The position numbers and the translations under genes are program-made. Under the pieces are notes generated by a model. The model saw only the letters and a program-made list of their open reading frames with translations. It ran no database searches and was not told where the DNA came from. Positions 24,453 to 34,049 of a stretch of 53,487 nt of DNA are shown one piece after another. Every line of letters begins with the position of its first letter. The first letter of the stretch is position 1. The DNA is from Chitinophaga pinensis (GTDB taxonomy: Bacteria; Bacteroidota; Bacteroidia; UKL13-3), in the NCBI GenBank assembly GCA_945873755.1, contig CAMCEM010000005.1, positions 1 through 53,487 on the forward strand, read 5' to 3'.

Positions 24453-25646
24453 ATGATTAAGTTAGCAAGCCGTTTAAATACTATAGTAGAGTCGAATACT
24501 TTACGCATGGCCAAGTTAAGCAGAGAACTACAAGCTCAAGGAAAAGATGTTATTAATTTAAGTTTAGGTGAACCTGATTTTCAAACTCCGCAACACATAA
24601 AAGATGCAGCAAAAAAAGCCATTGATGATGGCTATACTTTTTATACACCTGTAGTTGGGTATTTAGACTTACGACAAGCCATTAGTAAAAAATTTGAAAT
24701 TGATAATGGTTTATATTATACCCCAGAACAAATAGTAGTTTCAACAGGTGCAAAGCAATCTATTATAAATGTTTTGTTAAGTATTTTAAATGTTGGCGAT
24801 GAGGTAATAATTCCTACTCCTTTTTGGGTTAGTTACTCTGAAATGGTTAAAATTGCCGAAGGTGTTCCAGTTTATGTTCATAGCAATGTAACACAAGATT
24901 ATAAACCAACAGTGGCACAATTAGAAGCTGCTATTACAAGTAAAACCAAAGCTTTTATTTTTTCATCGCCATGTAATCCCACTGGCTCTGTTTTTAGTAA
25001 GGAGGAACTTTTTGAAATTGCAAAAATGTTCGAAAAATATCCCGAAATTATCATCATTGCAGATGAAATATATGAACACATAAATTTTATTGGCAAACAT
25101 GAAAGTATTGGTCAATTTAATTTTATAAAAGACAGAGTGGTTACTGTAAATGGCATGAGTAAAGGCTTTGCAATGACCGGTTGGAGACTTGGATATATTG
25201 GTGCACCTAAAGAAATAGCACAAGCTTGCGAAAAATTGCAAGGTCAGTTTACAAGTGGAACTAATTCAATTGCTCAGCGCGCTGCATTATTTGCATTACA
25301 ATCTGATTTAAAACCAACTATTGAAATGGCAAATGCTTTTCATAGAAGACGCGATTTAGTTATAAAGTTATTAAAAGAAATTGAAGGCTTAAAATTAAAT
25401 ATTCCTGAAGGTGCATTTTATGTTTTTCCAGATGTGAGTAGTTATTTTGGCAAGAGCGATGGTACAACTACAATAAATAATTGCGAAGATTTGTGCATGT
25501 ATATTTTACATAATGCCAATGTAAGTATTGTTGGTGGCGATAGTTTTGGTGCTCCTGAATGTGTAAGATTTAGCTATGCAACTAGCGATGAAAAGTTAAC
25601 TGAAGCCATTTCAAGAATTAAAAATGCTTTGCAACATTTAAAATAA
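24453..25646 (+). CDS. Pyridoxal phosphate-dependent class I aminotransferase (aspartate aminotransferase-like)
   Basis: The 397-residue protein is a fold-type I aminotransferase of the AspAT Ib type. Landmarks are NLSLGEPDFQTP at the start, STGAKQSI, FSSPCNPTGSVF, ADEIYEHI and the PLP lysine K237 in NGMSKGFAMTGWRLGY. Likely activity is glutamate/aspartate transamination. Close relatives act on other amino acids, including prephenate, so substrate is not certain. It is followed by the hldA-like kinase after 18 bp; the two may be co-transcribed though unrelated in pathway. Confidence 0.92.
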   Translation: MIKLASRLNTIVESNTLRMAKLSRELQAQGKDVINLSLGEPDFQTPQHIKDAAKKAIDDGYTFYTPVVGYLDLRQAISKKFEIDNGLYYTPEQIVVSTGAKQSIINVLLSILNVGDEVIIPTPFWVSYSEMVKIAEGVPVYVHSNVTQDYKPTVAQLEAAITSKTKAFIFSSPCNPTGSVFSKEELFEIAKMFEKYPEIIIIADEIYEHINFIGKHESIGQFNFIKDRVVTVNGMSKGFAMTGWRLGYIGAPKEIAQACEKLQGQFTSGTNSIAQRAALFALQSDLKPTIEMANAFHRRRDLVIKLLKEIEGLKLNIPEGAFYVFPDVSSYFGKSDGTTTINNCEDLCMYILHNANVSIVGGDSFGAPECVRFSYATSDEKLTEAISRIKNALQHLK

Positions 25647-25664
25647 ATTTTATTGCTGTAATTT

Positions 25665-26645
25665 ATGTTAAATAATAATTTAATAAATCAATTTGAAAAT
25701 ATTCCTGTTTTAGTTATTGGCGACTTAATGATAGATGCTTACCTTTTTGGTAATGTAGATAGAATAAGCCCTGAAGCACCAGTACCTATAGTTGCAGTTA
25801 ATAAAAAAGAAAACAGATTGGGTGGTGCCGCTAATGTAGCATTAAATTTAACTGCTTTAGGAGCAAAACCTATTATTTGTTCAGTAATTGGAAACGATTT
25901 AGAGGGAAATGATTTAATTAATTTATTAAGCAAAAATAATATTGATGCAAGTGGTATCATACAAAGTAATGATAGATTAACAACCGTAAAAACAAGGGTT
26001 ATTAGTCAAAATCATCAAATGCTTAGAATTGATAATGAAATAACTAATAATTTAAATAATGAGTTAACCGATTTACTAATTGAAAAAGCAAAAGGGCTTT
26101 TAACACGAGTAAAAATAGTAATTTTTGAAGACTACGATAAGGGCGTAATTACCGAAAAACTAATAACAGAAATTACAAAAGCTGCTAACCAATTAGGAAT
26201 TTCTACGGTGGTTGACCCTAAAAAAAGAAACTTTAATTTTTATAACCATGTAACTTTGTTTAAACCCAATTTAAAAGAACTTAGAGAGGGAACTAATGAA
26301 AATTTCTTGGTAGATGATAAGAAGCATTTTGAAAGCATTTGTAAGGCATTAATGTTAAAAATGAATCTTAAATATTTATTTGTAACCTTAAGCGAAAAAG
26401 GGGTTTTAATAACAGATGGAAAAACCTTTAATTACATACCAGCTCACTTCCGAAAAATAGCAGATGTAAGTGGCGCAGGCGATACTGTAATTAGTGTTGC
26501 ATCATTGTGCTTAGCATTAAATATTCCAATAGAACAAATTGCTGCTATTTCAAATCTGGCTGGTGGCTTGGTTTGCGAGGAAGTTGGTGTAGTACCTATA
26601 AATAAAAGTAAACTTGCCCAAGAATTAACAGAAATTGGTTTATAG
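25665..26645 (+). CDS. hldA: D-glycero-beta-D-manno-heptose-7-phosphate kinase (PfkB family)
   Basis: The kinase phosphorylates heptose 7-phosphate at C1 on the way to ADP-heptose for the LPS inner core. The 326-residue protein corresponds to the N-terminal half of E. coli HldE, without the nucleotidyltransferase domain. Family motifs are VIGDLMIDAYLFG, DRISPEAPVPIV, RLGGAANVALNL and the catalytic DVSGAGDT, with base D273. The separate adenylyltransferase gene is not in the window. It would supply substrate for the LPS that LptE helps insert. Confidence 0.9.
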   Translation: MLNNNLINQFENIPVLVIGDLMIDAYLFGNVDRISPEAPVPIVAVNKKENRLGGAANVALNLTALGAKPIICSVIGNDLEGNDLINLLSKNNIDASGIIQSNDRLTTVKTRVISQNHQMLRIDNEITNNLNNELTDLLIEKAKGLLTRVKIVIFEDYDKGVITEKLITEITKAANQLGISTVVDPKKRNFNFYNHVTLFKPNLKELREGTNENFLVDDKKHFESICKALMLKMNLKYLFVTLSEKGVLITDGKTFNYIPAHFRKIADVSGAGDTVISVASLCLALNIPIEQIAAISNLAGGLVCEEVGVVPINKSKLAQELTEIGL

Positions 26646-26688
26646 TTAAAATAAACTTATTTTATTTTAACAAATTAAATCAAGAAAT

Positions 26689-28773
26689 TTACTCTCCTTG
26701 TTCTTGTAACTTTAAAAAATTGTACGATTCAATTTGACTTCTGTTTTTATCAATACAATCAGTTAGCTGGTAATTATTTTCGCCATGTTCGTTTATATGT
26801 CTGGCTTTACAATTGTCGTTAAGTTGAGTATTAATTATAAATTTAATAGTGCTTTTAATTTCTTCACTATAAATTGGAAACCCACACTCCACCCTATTAT
26901 TTAAGTTCCTGCTCATCCAATCTGCACTCGATAAATACAACAATTCATTGCCATTGTTACAAAATATATAAACCCTTGCATGTTCTAAATACCTATCAAT
27001 AATACTTATTACCTCAATGTTTTCGCTTAATCCTGCTACTTTAGGTACTAACGAACAAACACCTCGAACTATTAATTGAATTTTTACACCCACTCTACTT
27101 GCATCATACAATTTTTTTATAACATCAATATCAACTAAACTATTCATTTTAGCAATAATATAAGCTGGTTTTCCGCCTTTTTTATTTAGAATTTCAGTAT
27201 CAATCATTTCTAAAAATTTGCGTTTCATATTATCAGGTGCAATTAACAAATGCTTATAAATACCCCTTTTTATGTTTAAAAACAAACTATCACTTAGCAT
27301 ATCTAGTTCATTAGTCAACCTTTCGTCTTTAGTAAAAATAGCAAAATCGCTATAAATTTTACTTGTCATTCCATTATAATTTCCGGTAGAAAGATGAGCA
27401 TATTTTACAGTTTGGTTGTTTTCTTTTCTATAAATTAAACAAAACTTTGTATGTACTTTTTGCCCTGGTTTTCCAAAATGAACATGCGCTCCTGCTTCTT
27501 GTAATTGAGTTGTCCAGTAAATATTCGATTCTTCATCGAACCTTGCTTGTAGCTCCATTAACACAACTACTATTTTACCATTTTTTATAGCATTAATTAG
27601 TGCGTTTACAACATTACTATGTTTGGCTACACGGTATAAAGTTATTTTTATGGTATGAACATTTGGATCAATAGCCGCTTCACGCAATAGCCTAATTAAA
27701 TAATCGAACGATTGGTAAGGATGATGAAGCAGTACATCGTGCTTGGTAATTATTTCAAATAAATTCTTTGCTTTATCTAATTCTCTAATATTTAATGTTG
27801 GTAAATTTTGGTAATAATCTTCTTCACTCCCAACTTTTGGAAAATCCATAAAGTCTTTGAAATTATGGTATTTTCCACCTGCAACCATATTTACATTTTT
27901 GAGCTCCAATCTTTTTGCTAAAAAATCTAACATGCTTTTTGGCATATTTGAGTCAAACACAAAACGAGTAGGTACACCTCTATTTCTTTGTTTTAAACTT
28001 TTTTGAATTTTATCTAATAAAGTAACTGTGTAATCTCTATCATCAGCATCTAATGTAAATTCTGCATCTCTTGTTATTTTTATAATATACGGTTCAAAAA
28101 TATCATAATCAAATTGCTGAAAAATTCTACTTAAATTCAACTTAATAATATCTTCTAAACATATAATATACTTTCCATTTTCAGTTGATGGTAATTGATA
28201 AAACCTATTAAGAATACCTACAGGAACTTCAATAATTGCATGTTTTGGTAATAAAATATTTTTGCTATCAACCAATCTAACTGCAAGATAAATAGAGTTA
28301 TCTCTTAAATGTGGAGTGTGTTTTAAATCGTCAATTATTATAGGAAAAAGTAAATTAATAATATTGCTTTTAAAGTATTCTTTTACTTGATTTTTTTGGT
28401 CATCATTTACTTGGTTATCGTTAACTAAAAAAATGTTTTTTTCGGCCAAAGTAGGTAAAATGCTGTTTTGATAAATTTTGTTAAATCTATCTTGAAGCGA
28501 TTGTACTTGTAATTGAATTGCTTCTAAAATTTCATCCGGACTATTTTGAACATCGCTTATTGCTTTCTTTCCATTTACTTTCTGTACCCTTCTTAACTGA
28601 GCAACACGAACTCTAAAAAATTCATCTAAGTTCGATGAAAAAATGGCTAAAAACTTTATGCGCTCCATTAACGGAGTAGCGGTATTTTCTGCTTCTTGCA
28701 ATACTCGTTCGTTAAAGTATAGCCAACTAATTTCTCTATCTTTAAATAAATAGCCTTTATGGTTTTTAATCAT
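26689..28773 (-). CDS. ppk1: Polyphosphate kinase 1
   Basis: PPK1 reversibly polymerises the ATP gamma-phosphate into polyphosphate. The 694 residues cover the N, head, C1 and C2 domains. The phospho-histidine is H441 in KVHTKFCLIYRK, and the second active-site histidine is H460 in AHLSTGNYN. The N-terminal FKDREISWLYFNERVLQEA is the classic start. It lies alone, convergent with hldA. A 42-bp gap with only an AT-rich weak hairpin separates their ends. Confidence 0.96.
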   Translation of the reverse strand: MIKNHKGYLFKDREISWLYFNERVLQEAENTATPLMERIKFLAIFSSNLDEFFRVRVAQLRRVQKVNGKKAISDVQNSPDEILEAIQLQVQSLQDRFNKIYQNSILPTLAEKNIFLVNDNQVNDDQKNQVKEYFKSNIINLLFPIIIDDLKHTPHLRDNSIYLAVRLVDSKNILLPKHAIIEVPVGILNRFYQLPSTENGKYIICLEDIIKLNLSRIFQQFDYDIFEPYIIKITRDAEFTLDADDRDYTVTLLDKIQKSLKQRNRGVPTRFVFDSNMPKSMLDFLAKRLELKNVNMVAGGKYHNFKDFMDFPKVGSEEDYYQNLPTLNIRELDKAKNLFEIITKHDVLLHHPYQSFDYLIRLLREAAIDPNVHTIKITLYRVAKHSNVVNALINAIKNGKIVVVLMELQARFDEESNIYWTTQLQEAGAHVHFGKPGQKVHTKFCLIYRKENNQTVKYAHLSTGNYNGMTSKIYSDFAIFTKDERLTNELDMLSDSLFLNIKRGIYKHLLIAPDNMKRKFLEMIDTEILNKKGGKPAYIIAKMNSLVDIDVIKKLYDASRVGVKIQLIVRGVCSLVPKVAGLSENIEVISIIDRYLEHARVYIFCNNGNELLYLSSADWMSRNLNNRVECGFPIYSEEIKSTIKFIINTQLNDNCKARHINEHGENNYQLTDCIDKNRSQIESYNFLKLQEQGE

Positions 28774-28847
28774 GTAAATTGGTTTTTGTATTTAAAATAA
28801 TTTAAAAATAACGATTTTATTTTATAACTAACTTATGAACAATCAAA

Positions 28848-28881
28848 AAAAAATCCCACTTAAATTAAAGCAGGATTTTTT
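28848..28881 (-). terminator. Terminator after the DUF6580 gene
   Basis: AAAAAATCC (28848-28856) pairs with GGATTTTTT (28873-28881); the loop can pair further (CTT/AAG). It lies 4 bases past the stop codon of the DUF6580 gene. Confidence 0.7.
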
Positions 28882-28884
28882 ATG

Positions 28885-29409
28885 TTAAATTTTTTCTTCT
28901 TTCAAAAAAGGAATATTTATTTTTAATAAATAATAAGCCCCAAATAACAATATTGTAAATAATATATCGCTTTGAACTGACGATTTAAAGAATGGCAAAG
29001 CAGCAAAATAACTTTGAAACACACCAGCAAAACTATGAGGATAAAGCATATTGTCGGCTGAATATACGAATGTAAAATTAGTTACTAAATAAAAAATAAT
29101 TGAACCCAATAAAGAAGAACCTAAAATTGACAATGGATTGTTTTTGTTTGTAACAAAAATACCAATAACGCTAAACAATGCGGTACAAGTATAAACTGGA
29201 ATCATTCCTGCACCATATAATCCAATAAATATATCGCTTATAAATAAAGCAATCAAAGGCAATGCAACTGCCAAATATCTATTGGCTATAAATGCTCCTG
29301 AAAATAAAGCTATTGCGCCCATTGGCGAAAAATTAGATTGAAAAGGTAAAAAGCGACTTAAAGCAGCAATGGCTATTAAAGTTACTATGGTTATAAATTT
29401 TTTGTTCAT
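28885..29409 (-). CDS. DUF6580-family membrane protein (ECF S-component-like)
   Basis: This 174-residue protein has about five transmembrane helices. It matches the pattern I know as DUF6580 (SRFLPFQSNFSPMGAIALFS, LPLIALFISDIFIGLYG). The helix layout and small size resemble substrate-binding S components of ECF vitamin transporters. No ECF ATPase genes are near, so a transport role is only suggested. A TACTTTCG -7-like box is upstream, a terminator follows. Confidence 0.75.
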   Translation of the reverse strand: MNKKFITIVTLIAIAALSRFLPFQSNFSPMGAIALFSGAFIANRYLAVALPLIALFISDIFIGLYGAGMIPVYTCTALFSVIGIFVTNKNNPLSILGSSLLGSIIFYLVTNFTFVYSADNMLYPHSFAGVFQSYFAALPFFKSSVQSDILFTILLFGAYYLLKINIPFLKEEKI

Positions 29410-29437
29410 TTTTATGTTTTACTGATATTATATTCTG

Positions 29438-29445
29438 CGAAAGTA
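29438..29445 (-). promoter_or_regulatory. -7-like box of the DUF6580 gene
   Basis: The minus strand reads TACTTTCG, one base from TAnnTTTG, about 28 bases before the ATG at 29409. Confidence 0.35.
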
Positions 29446-29633
29446 ATTGATATAGTTAAAAAATAAAAGTATTTATTAATTCAATTATTTAACAATTTGT
29501 GTATTACAAATGAATATAATAATCAACCGTTTAATTGCAAAAAATGCCATTAAGCAATTTTTCATTCTAATAATTATTTAAATTTATACATATTGCACTC
29601 AATTAAATTATTAAAAATTTAAAATAAAATAAT

Positions 29634-32495
29634 ATGAAAAAGAATTTTTTACTTTTTACATTAGTTTTTGGTATTACTTTATACTCAAATCTAAAAGCAC
29701 AAGGTCAGCCTGCTGTTTCAAACCAAACAGTTTTAATTGAAAAGGTGGAAGCAAAACCAGGTGAATTAAAAATAGCTTACGAAAAATATAAGCTTCCTAA
29801 TGGTTTAACTTTAATTATTCACGAAGATCATTCAGATCCTTTGGTTCACGTTGAGGTAACTTACCACGTGGGTTCAGCAAGAGAAGCTGCAGGAAAATCG
29901 GGCTTTGCACATTTGTTCGAACATATGTTGTTTCAAGGTTCAGAACATGTAAAAGACGAAGAACATTTTAAAATGGTGTCGGCAGCTGGTGGGCAAATGA
30001 ACGGAAATACTACAAGAGACAGGACAACTTATTTTGAAACAGTTCCTTCAAATTACTTAGAAACTGCTTTGTGGTTAGAGTCTGACAGAATGGGTTTTTT
30101 ATTAGATTCATTAACAACTAAAAAATTTGAAGTTCAACGCTCTACTGTAAAAAATGAAAAAGGACAAAATGTAGACAATGTTCCTTACGGAAAAGTTAAT
30201 GAAATTCGTGATCAAAATATGTATCCAATGGAACATCCATACAGTTGGCCAGTTATTGGCTACTTAAGAGATTTAGATAACGCAACAATTGAAGATGTAA
30301 AAAACTTTTTTATGCGTTGGTATGCACCTAATAATGCTTCTTTAATTATTAGTGGTGATGTAAACCCTGCTGAAGCAATTAAATTAGTTGAAAAATATTT
30401 TGGTCCAATTCCTAAAGGACCAGAAGTTAGAAAGCAAAGAGTAGAATCGTTTAGATTAGCAGATAATAAATATTTAAATTATCCAGACAAAGTATATTTT
30501 CCAATGAACGAATATACTTGGCCTACAGTGGCTCAATACCATGCAGATGAACCTGCTTTAGATTATTTAGGTGGTATTTTAAGCCAAGGTAAAAATTCTA
30601 TTTTTTATAAAAACTTAATTAAACCTGAAAAAGTGGTTGAAGCTGGAGCATACAATAGTGGTTCAGAGTTGGGTGGCGAGTTTGTAATTGATTTATTTAC
30701 GTTTCCTGGAAGTGAAGAAAATGAAGAAAAATTAATGATGCAATGTTTAGCAGAATTTAACGAAAAAGGTGTTACTGACGAACAAATTGAAGCTGCTTAT
30801 AAGCAAATTGAAAACTCTTTAATTGGCGCTATTGAAAGCGTTCAAGGTCGCTCATCTTTACTAATGTTTTTTCAATACATTCACAATGGAAAATCTTATA
30901 ATTTAAACGAGGAGTTAGCACGTTACAAAAAAGTAACCAAAGAAGATGTAATGCGCGTTTTTAGAAAATATATTTACAATGTAAGCACCAAAACAAGTCA
31001 AAACTTTGTTAAAGTTAGGGTATTTCCTAAAGATTTAAATGCTGCAAACAAGCAAGAGTATGTGCACAAAGATCCTGAAATGGAAAAAGGAACTAACGAG
31101 TTAGAATACAAAGGCTTGACTTACAACAAGGCAGTTGATAATTTTGATAGAAGTATTAAACCTACTCCTACATCGCCTAAATCAGTAACTGTTCCTACTT
31201 ATTGGCAAACTATTTTACCTAATGGTATAAAAATTATTGGCACACGCTCAACTGAGACACCAAATATAGATATTACCATTAGAATGAAAGGTGGAAACAT
31301 GGTGTTAGACCCAGGTAAAACAGGATTGGCAAGTTTAACCGCAAGTATGATGGGCGAGGCTACTCAAACCAAAACAGGCGAGCAATTAGATGCAGCCATA
31401 CAAAAACTTGGTGGTGGATTTGGCTTTAGTGCTGGTTTTGATGCAAATTTTGCTTCTGTTGGTTGTCAAAAGAAAGATTTAGATGCTATGTTGAATTTAT
31501 TTGAAGATGCATTGATGCACCCTAAGTTTAACGCTGACGACTACAAACGTATTTCGAACCAAACCTACCAAAATGTAGAACAAAGTATGCAAAATGTTTC
31601 AGTTGCTGGAGGTATGGTTTTTAGACGTTTAATGTATGGTAAAAATTCTATACAAGGCGTGCCTGCTAGTGGTACAACCAAATCAATTAAAAGTTTAAGC
31701 ATAAAAGATGTACAAAACTATTACGACAAATATTATGCTCCTGATTTTGCAACAGTAGTAGTTATTGGCGACTTAAGCCAAGAAGAAGTTTTAGCCAAAT
31801 TAAAATTTTTAAATAACTGGACTAAAAAGAATGTAGTAATACCTACATTACCACAACCACCTGCAGTGGAGCAAACTCAAATATATATTGTAGATAAATA
31901 CAAAGCTCCACAATCGCAAATATTTGTGGGTACTCCTGCAATGGCTTACGATTGGGATGGAAAATTCTTTAAATCTACTTTAATGAACTTTGTATTGGGT
32001 GGAAACTTTAATAGCCGTTTAAACTTAAACTTACGCGAAGACAAAGGATTTACCTATGGAATTTATAGTGGTGTAAGCGGAACTGAATTTAATGGTGTTT
32101 GGTCTACTTCTGCCGGAGTTAGGGCTAGCTCTACTGATAGTTCGGTACGTGAGATTTTAAAAGAAATAAAATTATTACGTGATAGAGGAATTGATGATGA
32201 TGAATTAGGATTTATTAAATCATCAATTGGGCAAAGCGATGCTTTAAGATATGAATCGAATGGTGATAAAGCAGGGTTTTTAAGCTTAATAGCTGAAAAG
32301 AACTTGCCATCTGACTATATTAATCGCCAAAAGGCCATACTGAATGCTTTAACCAAAGAAGAAGTACAACAATTGGCCAATGAAGTAATTAACCCTGATA
32401 AATTAATTATAGTAGTGGTAGGCGATAGAGATAAAATAACTGAACCTTTAAAAAAATTAGGTTATAAAGTAATACCTGCTAGTCCTTTTGAATAA
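29634..32495 (+). CDS. Secreted M16 family zinc metallopeptidase (two-module)
   Basis: This 953-residue exported peptidase has a signal peptide at about 1-22. The first M16 module carries the inverted zinc motif H93-LF-E96-H97 in AHLFEHMLFQGSEH, with downstream GKVNEIRDQ-type support. The second module (from about residue 520) shows the family layout but lacks HxxEH, having GLASLTASMMGEA there, so it is non-catalytic. This is usual for pitrilysin-like proteins, which use it to close the chamber. It probably degrades peptides in the periplasm. A strong terminator follows. It has its own transcription unit. Confidence 0.92.
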   Translation: MKKNFLLFTLVFGITLYSNLKAQGQPAVSNQTVLIEKVEAKPGELKIAYEKYKLPNGLTLIIHEDHSDPLVHVEVTYHVGSAREAAGKSGFAHLFEHMLFQGSEHVKDEEHFKMVSAAGGQMNGNTTRDRTTYFETVPSNYLETALWLESDRMGFLLDSLTTKKFEVQRSTVKNEKGQNVDNVPYGKVNEIRDQNMYPMEHPYSWPVIGYLRDLDNATIEDVKNFFMRWYAPNNASLIISGDVNPAEAIKLVEKYFGPIPKGPEVRKQRVESFRLADNKYLNYPDKVYFPMNEYTWPTVAQYHADEPALDYLGGILSQGKNSIFYKNLIKPEKVVEAGAYNSGSELGGEFVIDLFTFPGSEENEEKLMMQCLAEFNEKGVTDEQIEAAYKQIENSLIGAIESVQGRSSLLMFFQYIHNGKSYNLNEELARYKKVTKEDVMRVFRKYIYNVSTKTSQNFVKVRVFPKDLNAANKQEYVHKDPEMEKGTNELEYKGLTYNKAVDNFDRSIKPTPTSPKSVTVPTYWQTILPNGIKIIGTRSTETPNIDITIRMKGGNMVLDPGKTGLASLTASMMGEATQTKTGEQLDAAIQKLGGGFGFSAGFDANFASVGCQKKDLDAMLNLFEDALMHPKFNADDYKRISNQTYQNVEQSMQNVSVAGGMVFRRLMYGKNSIQGVPASGTTKSIKSLSIKDVQNYYDKYYAPDFATVVVIGDLSQEEVLAKLKFLNNWTKKNVVIPTLPQPPAVEQTQIYIVDKYKAPQSQIFVGTPAMAYDWDGKFFKSTLMNFVLGGNFNSRLNLNLREDKGFTYGIYSGVSGTEFNGVWSTSAGVRASSTDSSVREILKEIKLLRDRGIDDDELGFIKSSIGQSDALRYESNGDKAGFLSLIAEKNLPSDYINRQKAILNALTKEEVQQLANEVINPDKLIIVVVGDRDKITEPLKKLGYKVIPASPFE

Positions 32496-32534
32496 TTGAT
32501 TTGGAGATATGGAGATTAATTGATTTCCAAGTTT

Positions 32535-32572
32535 AAAAAGCCCTTTAAAACAGTAGTTTTAAAGGGCTTTTT
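32535..32572 (+). terminator. Terminator of the M16 peptidase gene
   Basis: A perfect 17-bp stem AAAAAGCCCTTTAAAAC (32535-32551) with 32556-32572 and a 4-nt loop, ending in T. It is nearly identical to the one at 33852-33887. The remainder of the 335-bp gap to 32830 is AT-rich with no gene seen. Confidence 0.92.
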
Positions 32573-32830
32573 TTATTTTTAAAATTTAAAATAAATAAGG
32601 TAAAAAATAGAATTACAAGTTAGGAATAAAAATCTCAAAAAATAATATTCATCCATTGTTCAAAAATCATCAATCAACACTAATCATTTTAAGAAACCAT
32701 ATATACTGATAATAGTTGATTTAAAACAACATCTTTGTATACCACAGTCATAATTAAATAGTTATTTATAAATAAACTTTGATAAACAATTAAAGTGCGG
32801 AGTCAGCACGATAAACTCTGACACAAAAAA

Positions 32831-33718
32831 ATGAAAAAGTTAAAAACAATTATGATTGCTATATTATTAGCAGTAGTATTTAATGTTAGAGCTCAAATCC
32901 CAAATAATGGGTTTGAAACGTGGGAAAGTTATACAGATAAATATACCAATCATGTATATCAAAAACCAGATTTATGGAATGGATCGTTGCCAAACAATTC
33001 GGTTTATTCTTATTCTCTAACAAAAAATCCTGAAAGTTATCCTCCTGGAACTGGATTATTTTCTTTGAAAATTCAAGCAGACCTTACAAATGGAGTTAGG
33101 GGTGTAGCAATAAGTAATGATGGAGCAGATTCAATGACAAATTGGATACCAAGACCATCATTTGCTCTAAACAGAAGACCAGATTCATTGTATTTGTATT
33201 ACAAATGTTTTCCTTATGGAGGAGATACAATTATTGGTATTGTATATTTTTATAAAAATGGAGTTGTAATTGGCAATCCTTCATTTGGAACTACAGAAAC
33301 TGTTTCAAATTGGACTTCATTAGCAATACCTATGACTTATAATAATAATGATGTTCCCGATTCGGCTACAATACTATTTGTAACAGGTGCATACGTTCAA
33401 CATTCTCAATCAACTTTATTTTTGGATAATTTAAGTTTCAATGGTTATGTTACATCTGTTCCTAAAAGTATTGAAGAAAATACTAAATTTAATTTGTACC
33501 CTAATCCTGCTTCTGAAACAGTTAATTTGAATATTGATTATAAAAATAACGTTGATTTGGTGTTGAATATTTATAACTTAATGGGCACTTTAGTTAAATC
33601 TGAAAAACTAAACCAAAATCAGCAGGAAGTTAAAGTTAGTGATTTAAACAATGGAACATATATCATTGAAATCAAGTCGAATGAATGGACAAAAAAACAA
33701 AAGCTAATTATTGAATGA
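32831..33718 (+). CDS. Secreted T9SS cargo protein with PCMD-like beta-sandwich
   Basis: This 295-residue protein has a signal peptide at about 1-21 (ending FNVRAQ). The segment IPNNGFETWESYTDKYT...PDLWNGSLPN, then SGVGLFSLKIQAD-like and LFLDNLSFNG strands, resembles the putative carbohydrate metabolism domain (PCMD) of Bacteroidota. From FNLYPNPASETVNLN to KLIIE it is a type A T9SS sorting domain. It is likely a surface carbohydrate-binding protein; substrate unknown. The spacing and terminators show a single-gene unit. Confidence 0.8.
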   Translation: MKKLKTIMIAILLAVVFNVRAQIPNNGFETWESYTDKYTNHVYQKPDLWNGSLPNNSVYSYSLTKNPESYPPGTGLFSLKIQADLTNGVRGVAISNDGADSMTNWIPRPSFALNRRPDSLYLYYKCFPYGGDTIIGIVYFYKNGVVIGNPSFGTTETVSNWTSLAIPMTYNNNDVPDSATILFVTGAYVQHSQSTLFLDNLSFNGYVTSVPKSIEENTKFNLYPNPASETVNLNIDYKNNVDLVLNIYNLMGTLVKSEKLNQNQQEVKVSDLNNGTYIIEIKSNEWTKKQKLIIE

Positions 33719-33851
33719 TTAAAATAAAGTAAAGCCTTTCTAGCTTTTTAAAAAGTTGGTTTTTATTAAAAAAATATAAGTGTTCCATAATTTTTTACAA
33801 AAGGAACATAATTTTTTTTAAATATATTATTTATTGGAAATATTGTTAAAT

Positions 33852-33887
33852 AAAAGCCCTTTAAAACCTTCGTTTTAAAAGGCTTTT
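33852..33887 (+). terminator. Terminator of the PCMD-like gene
   Basis: AAAAGCCCTTTAAAAC (33852-33867) pairs with GTTTTAAAAGGCTTTT (33872-33887) with one mismatch and a CTTC loop, then a T run. The rest of the 331-bp gap to gyrA (33719-34049) contains only AT-rich DNA and a possible -7-like TATATTTA at 33986. Confidence 0.88.
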
Positions 33888-34049
33888 TTTGTGGGTAAAA
33901 CAATCCACAATTCATTGAAAAAATGTGGGTATTTTATAACTGTAAACTCCATTAAAATCAATATATTTGAATGTTATCGGTTTTTTATATTTATGTTAAT
34001 TAATTTAAAAGTAAATCATTTAAAAATCAGGTAGTTTAAAAATTAAAAT

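Noticed and set aside
26646..26688. Terminator between hldA and ppk1
   Set aside because: AAAATAA/TTATTTT can pair but is A/T only with a 2-nt loop; too weak to call.
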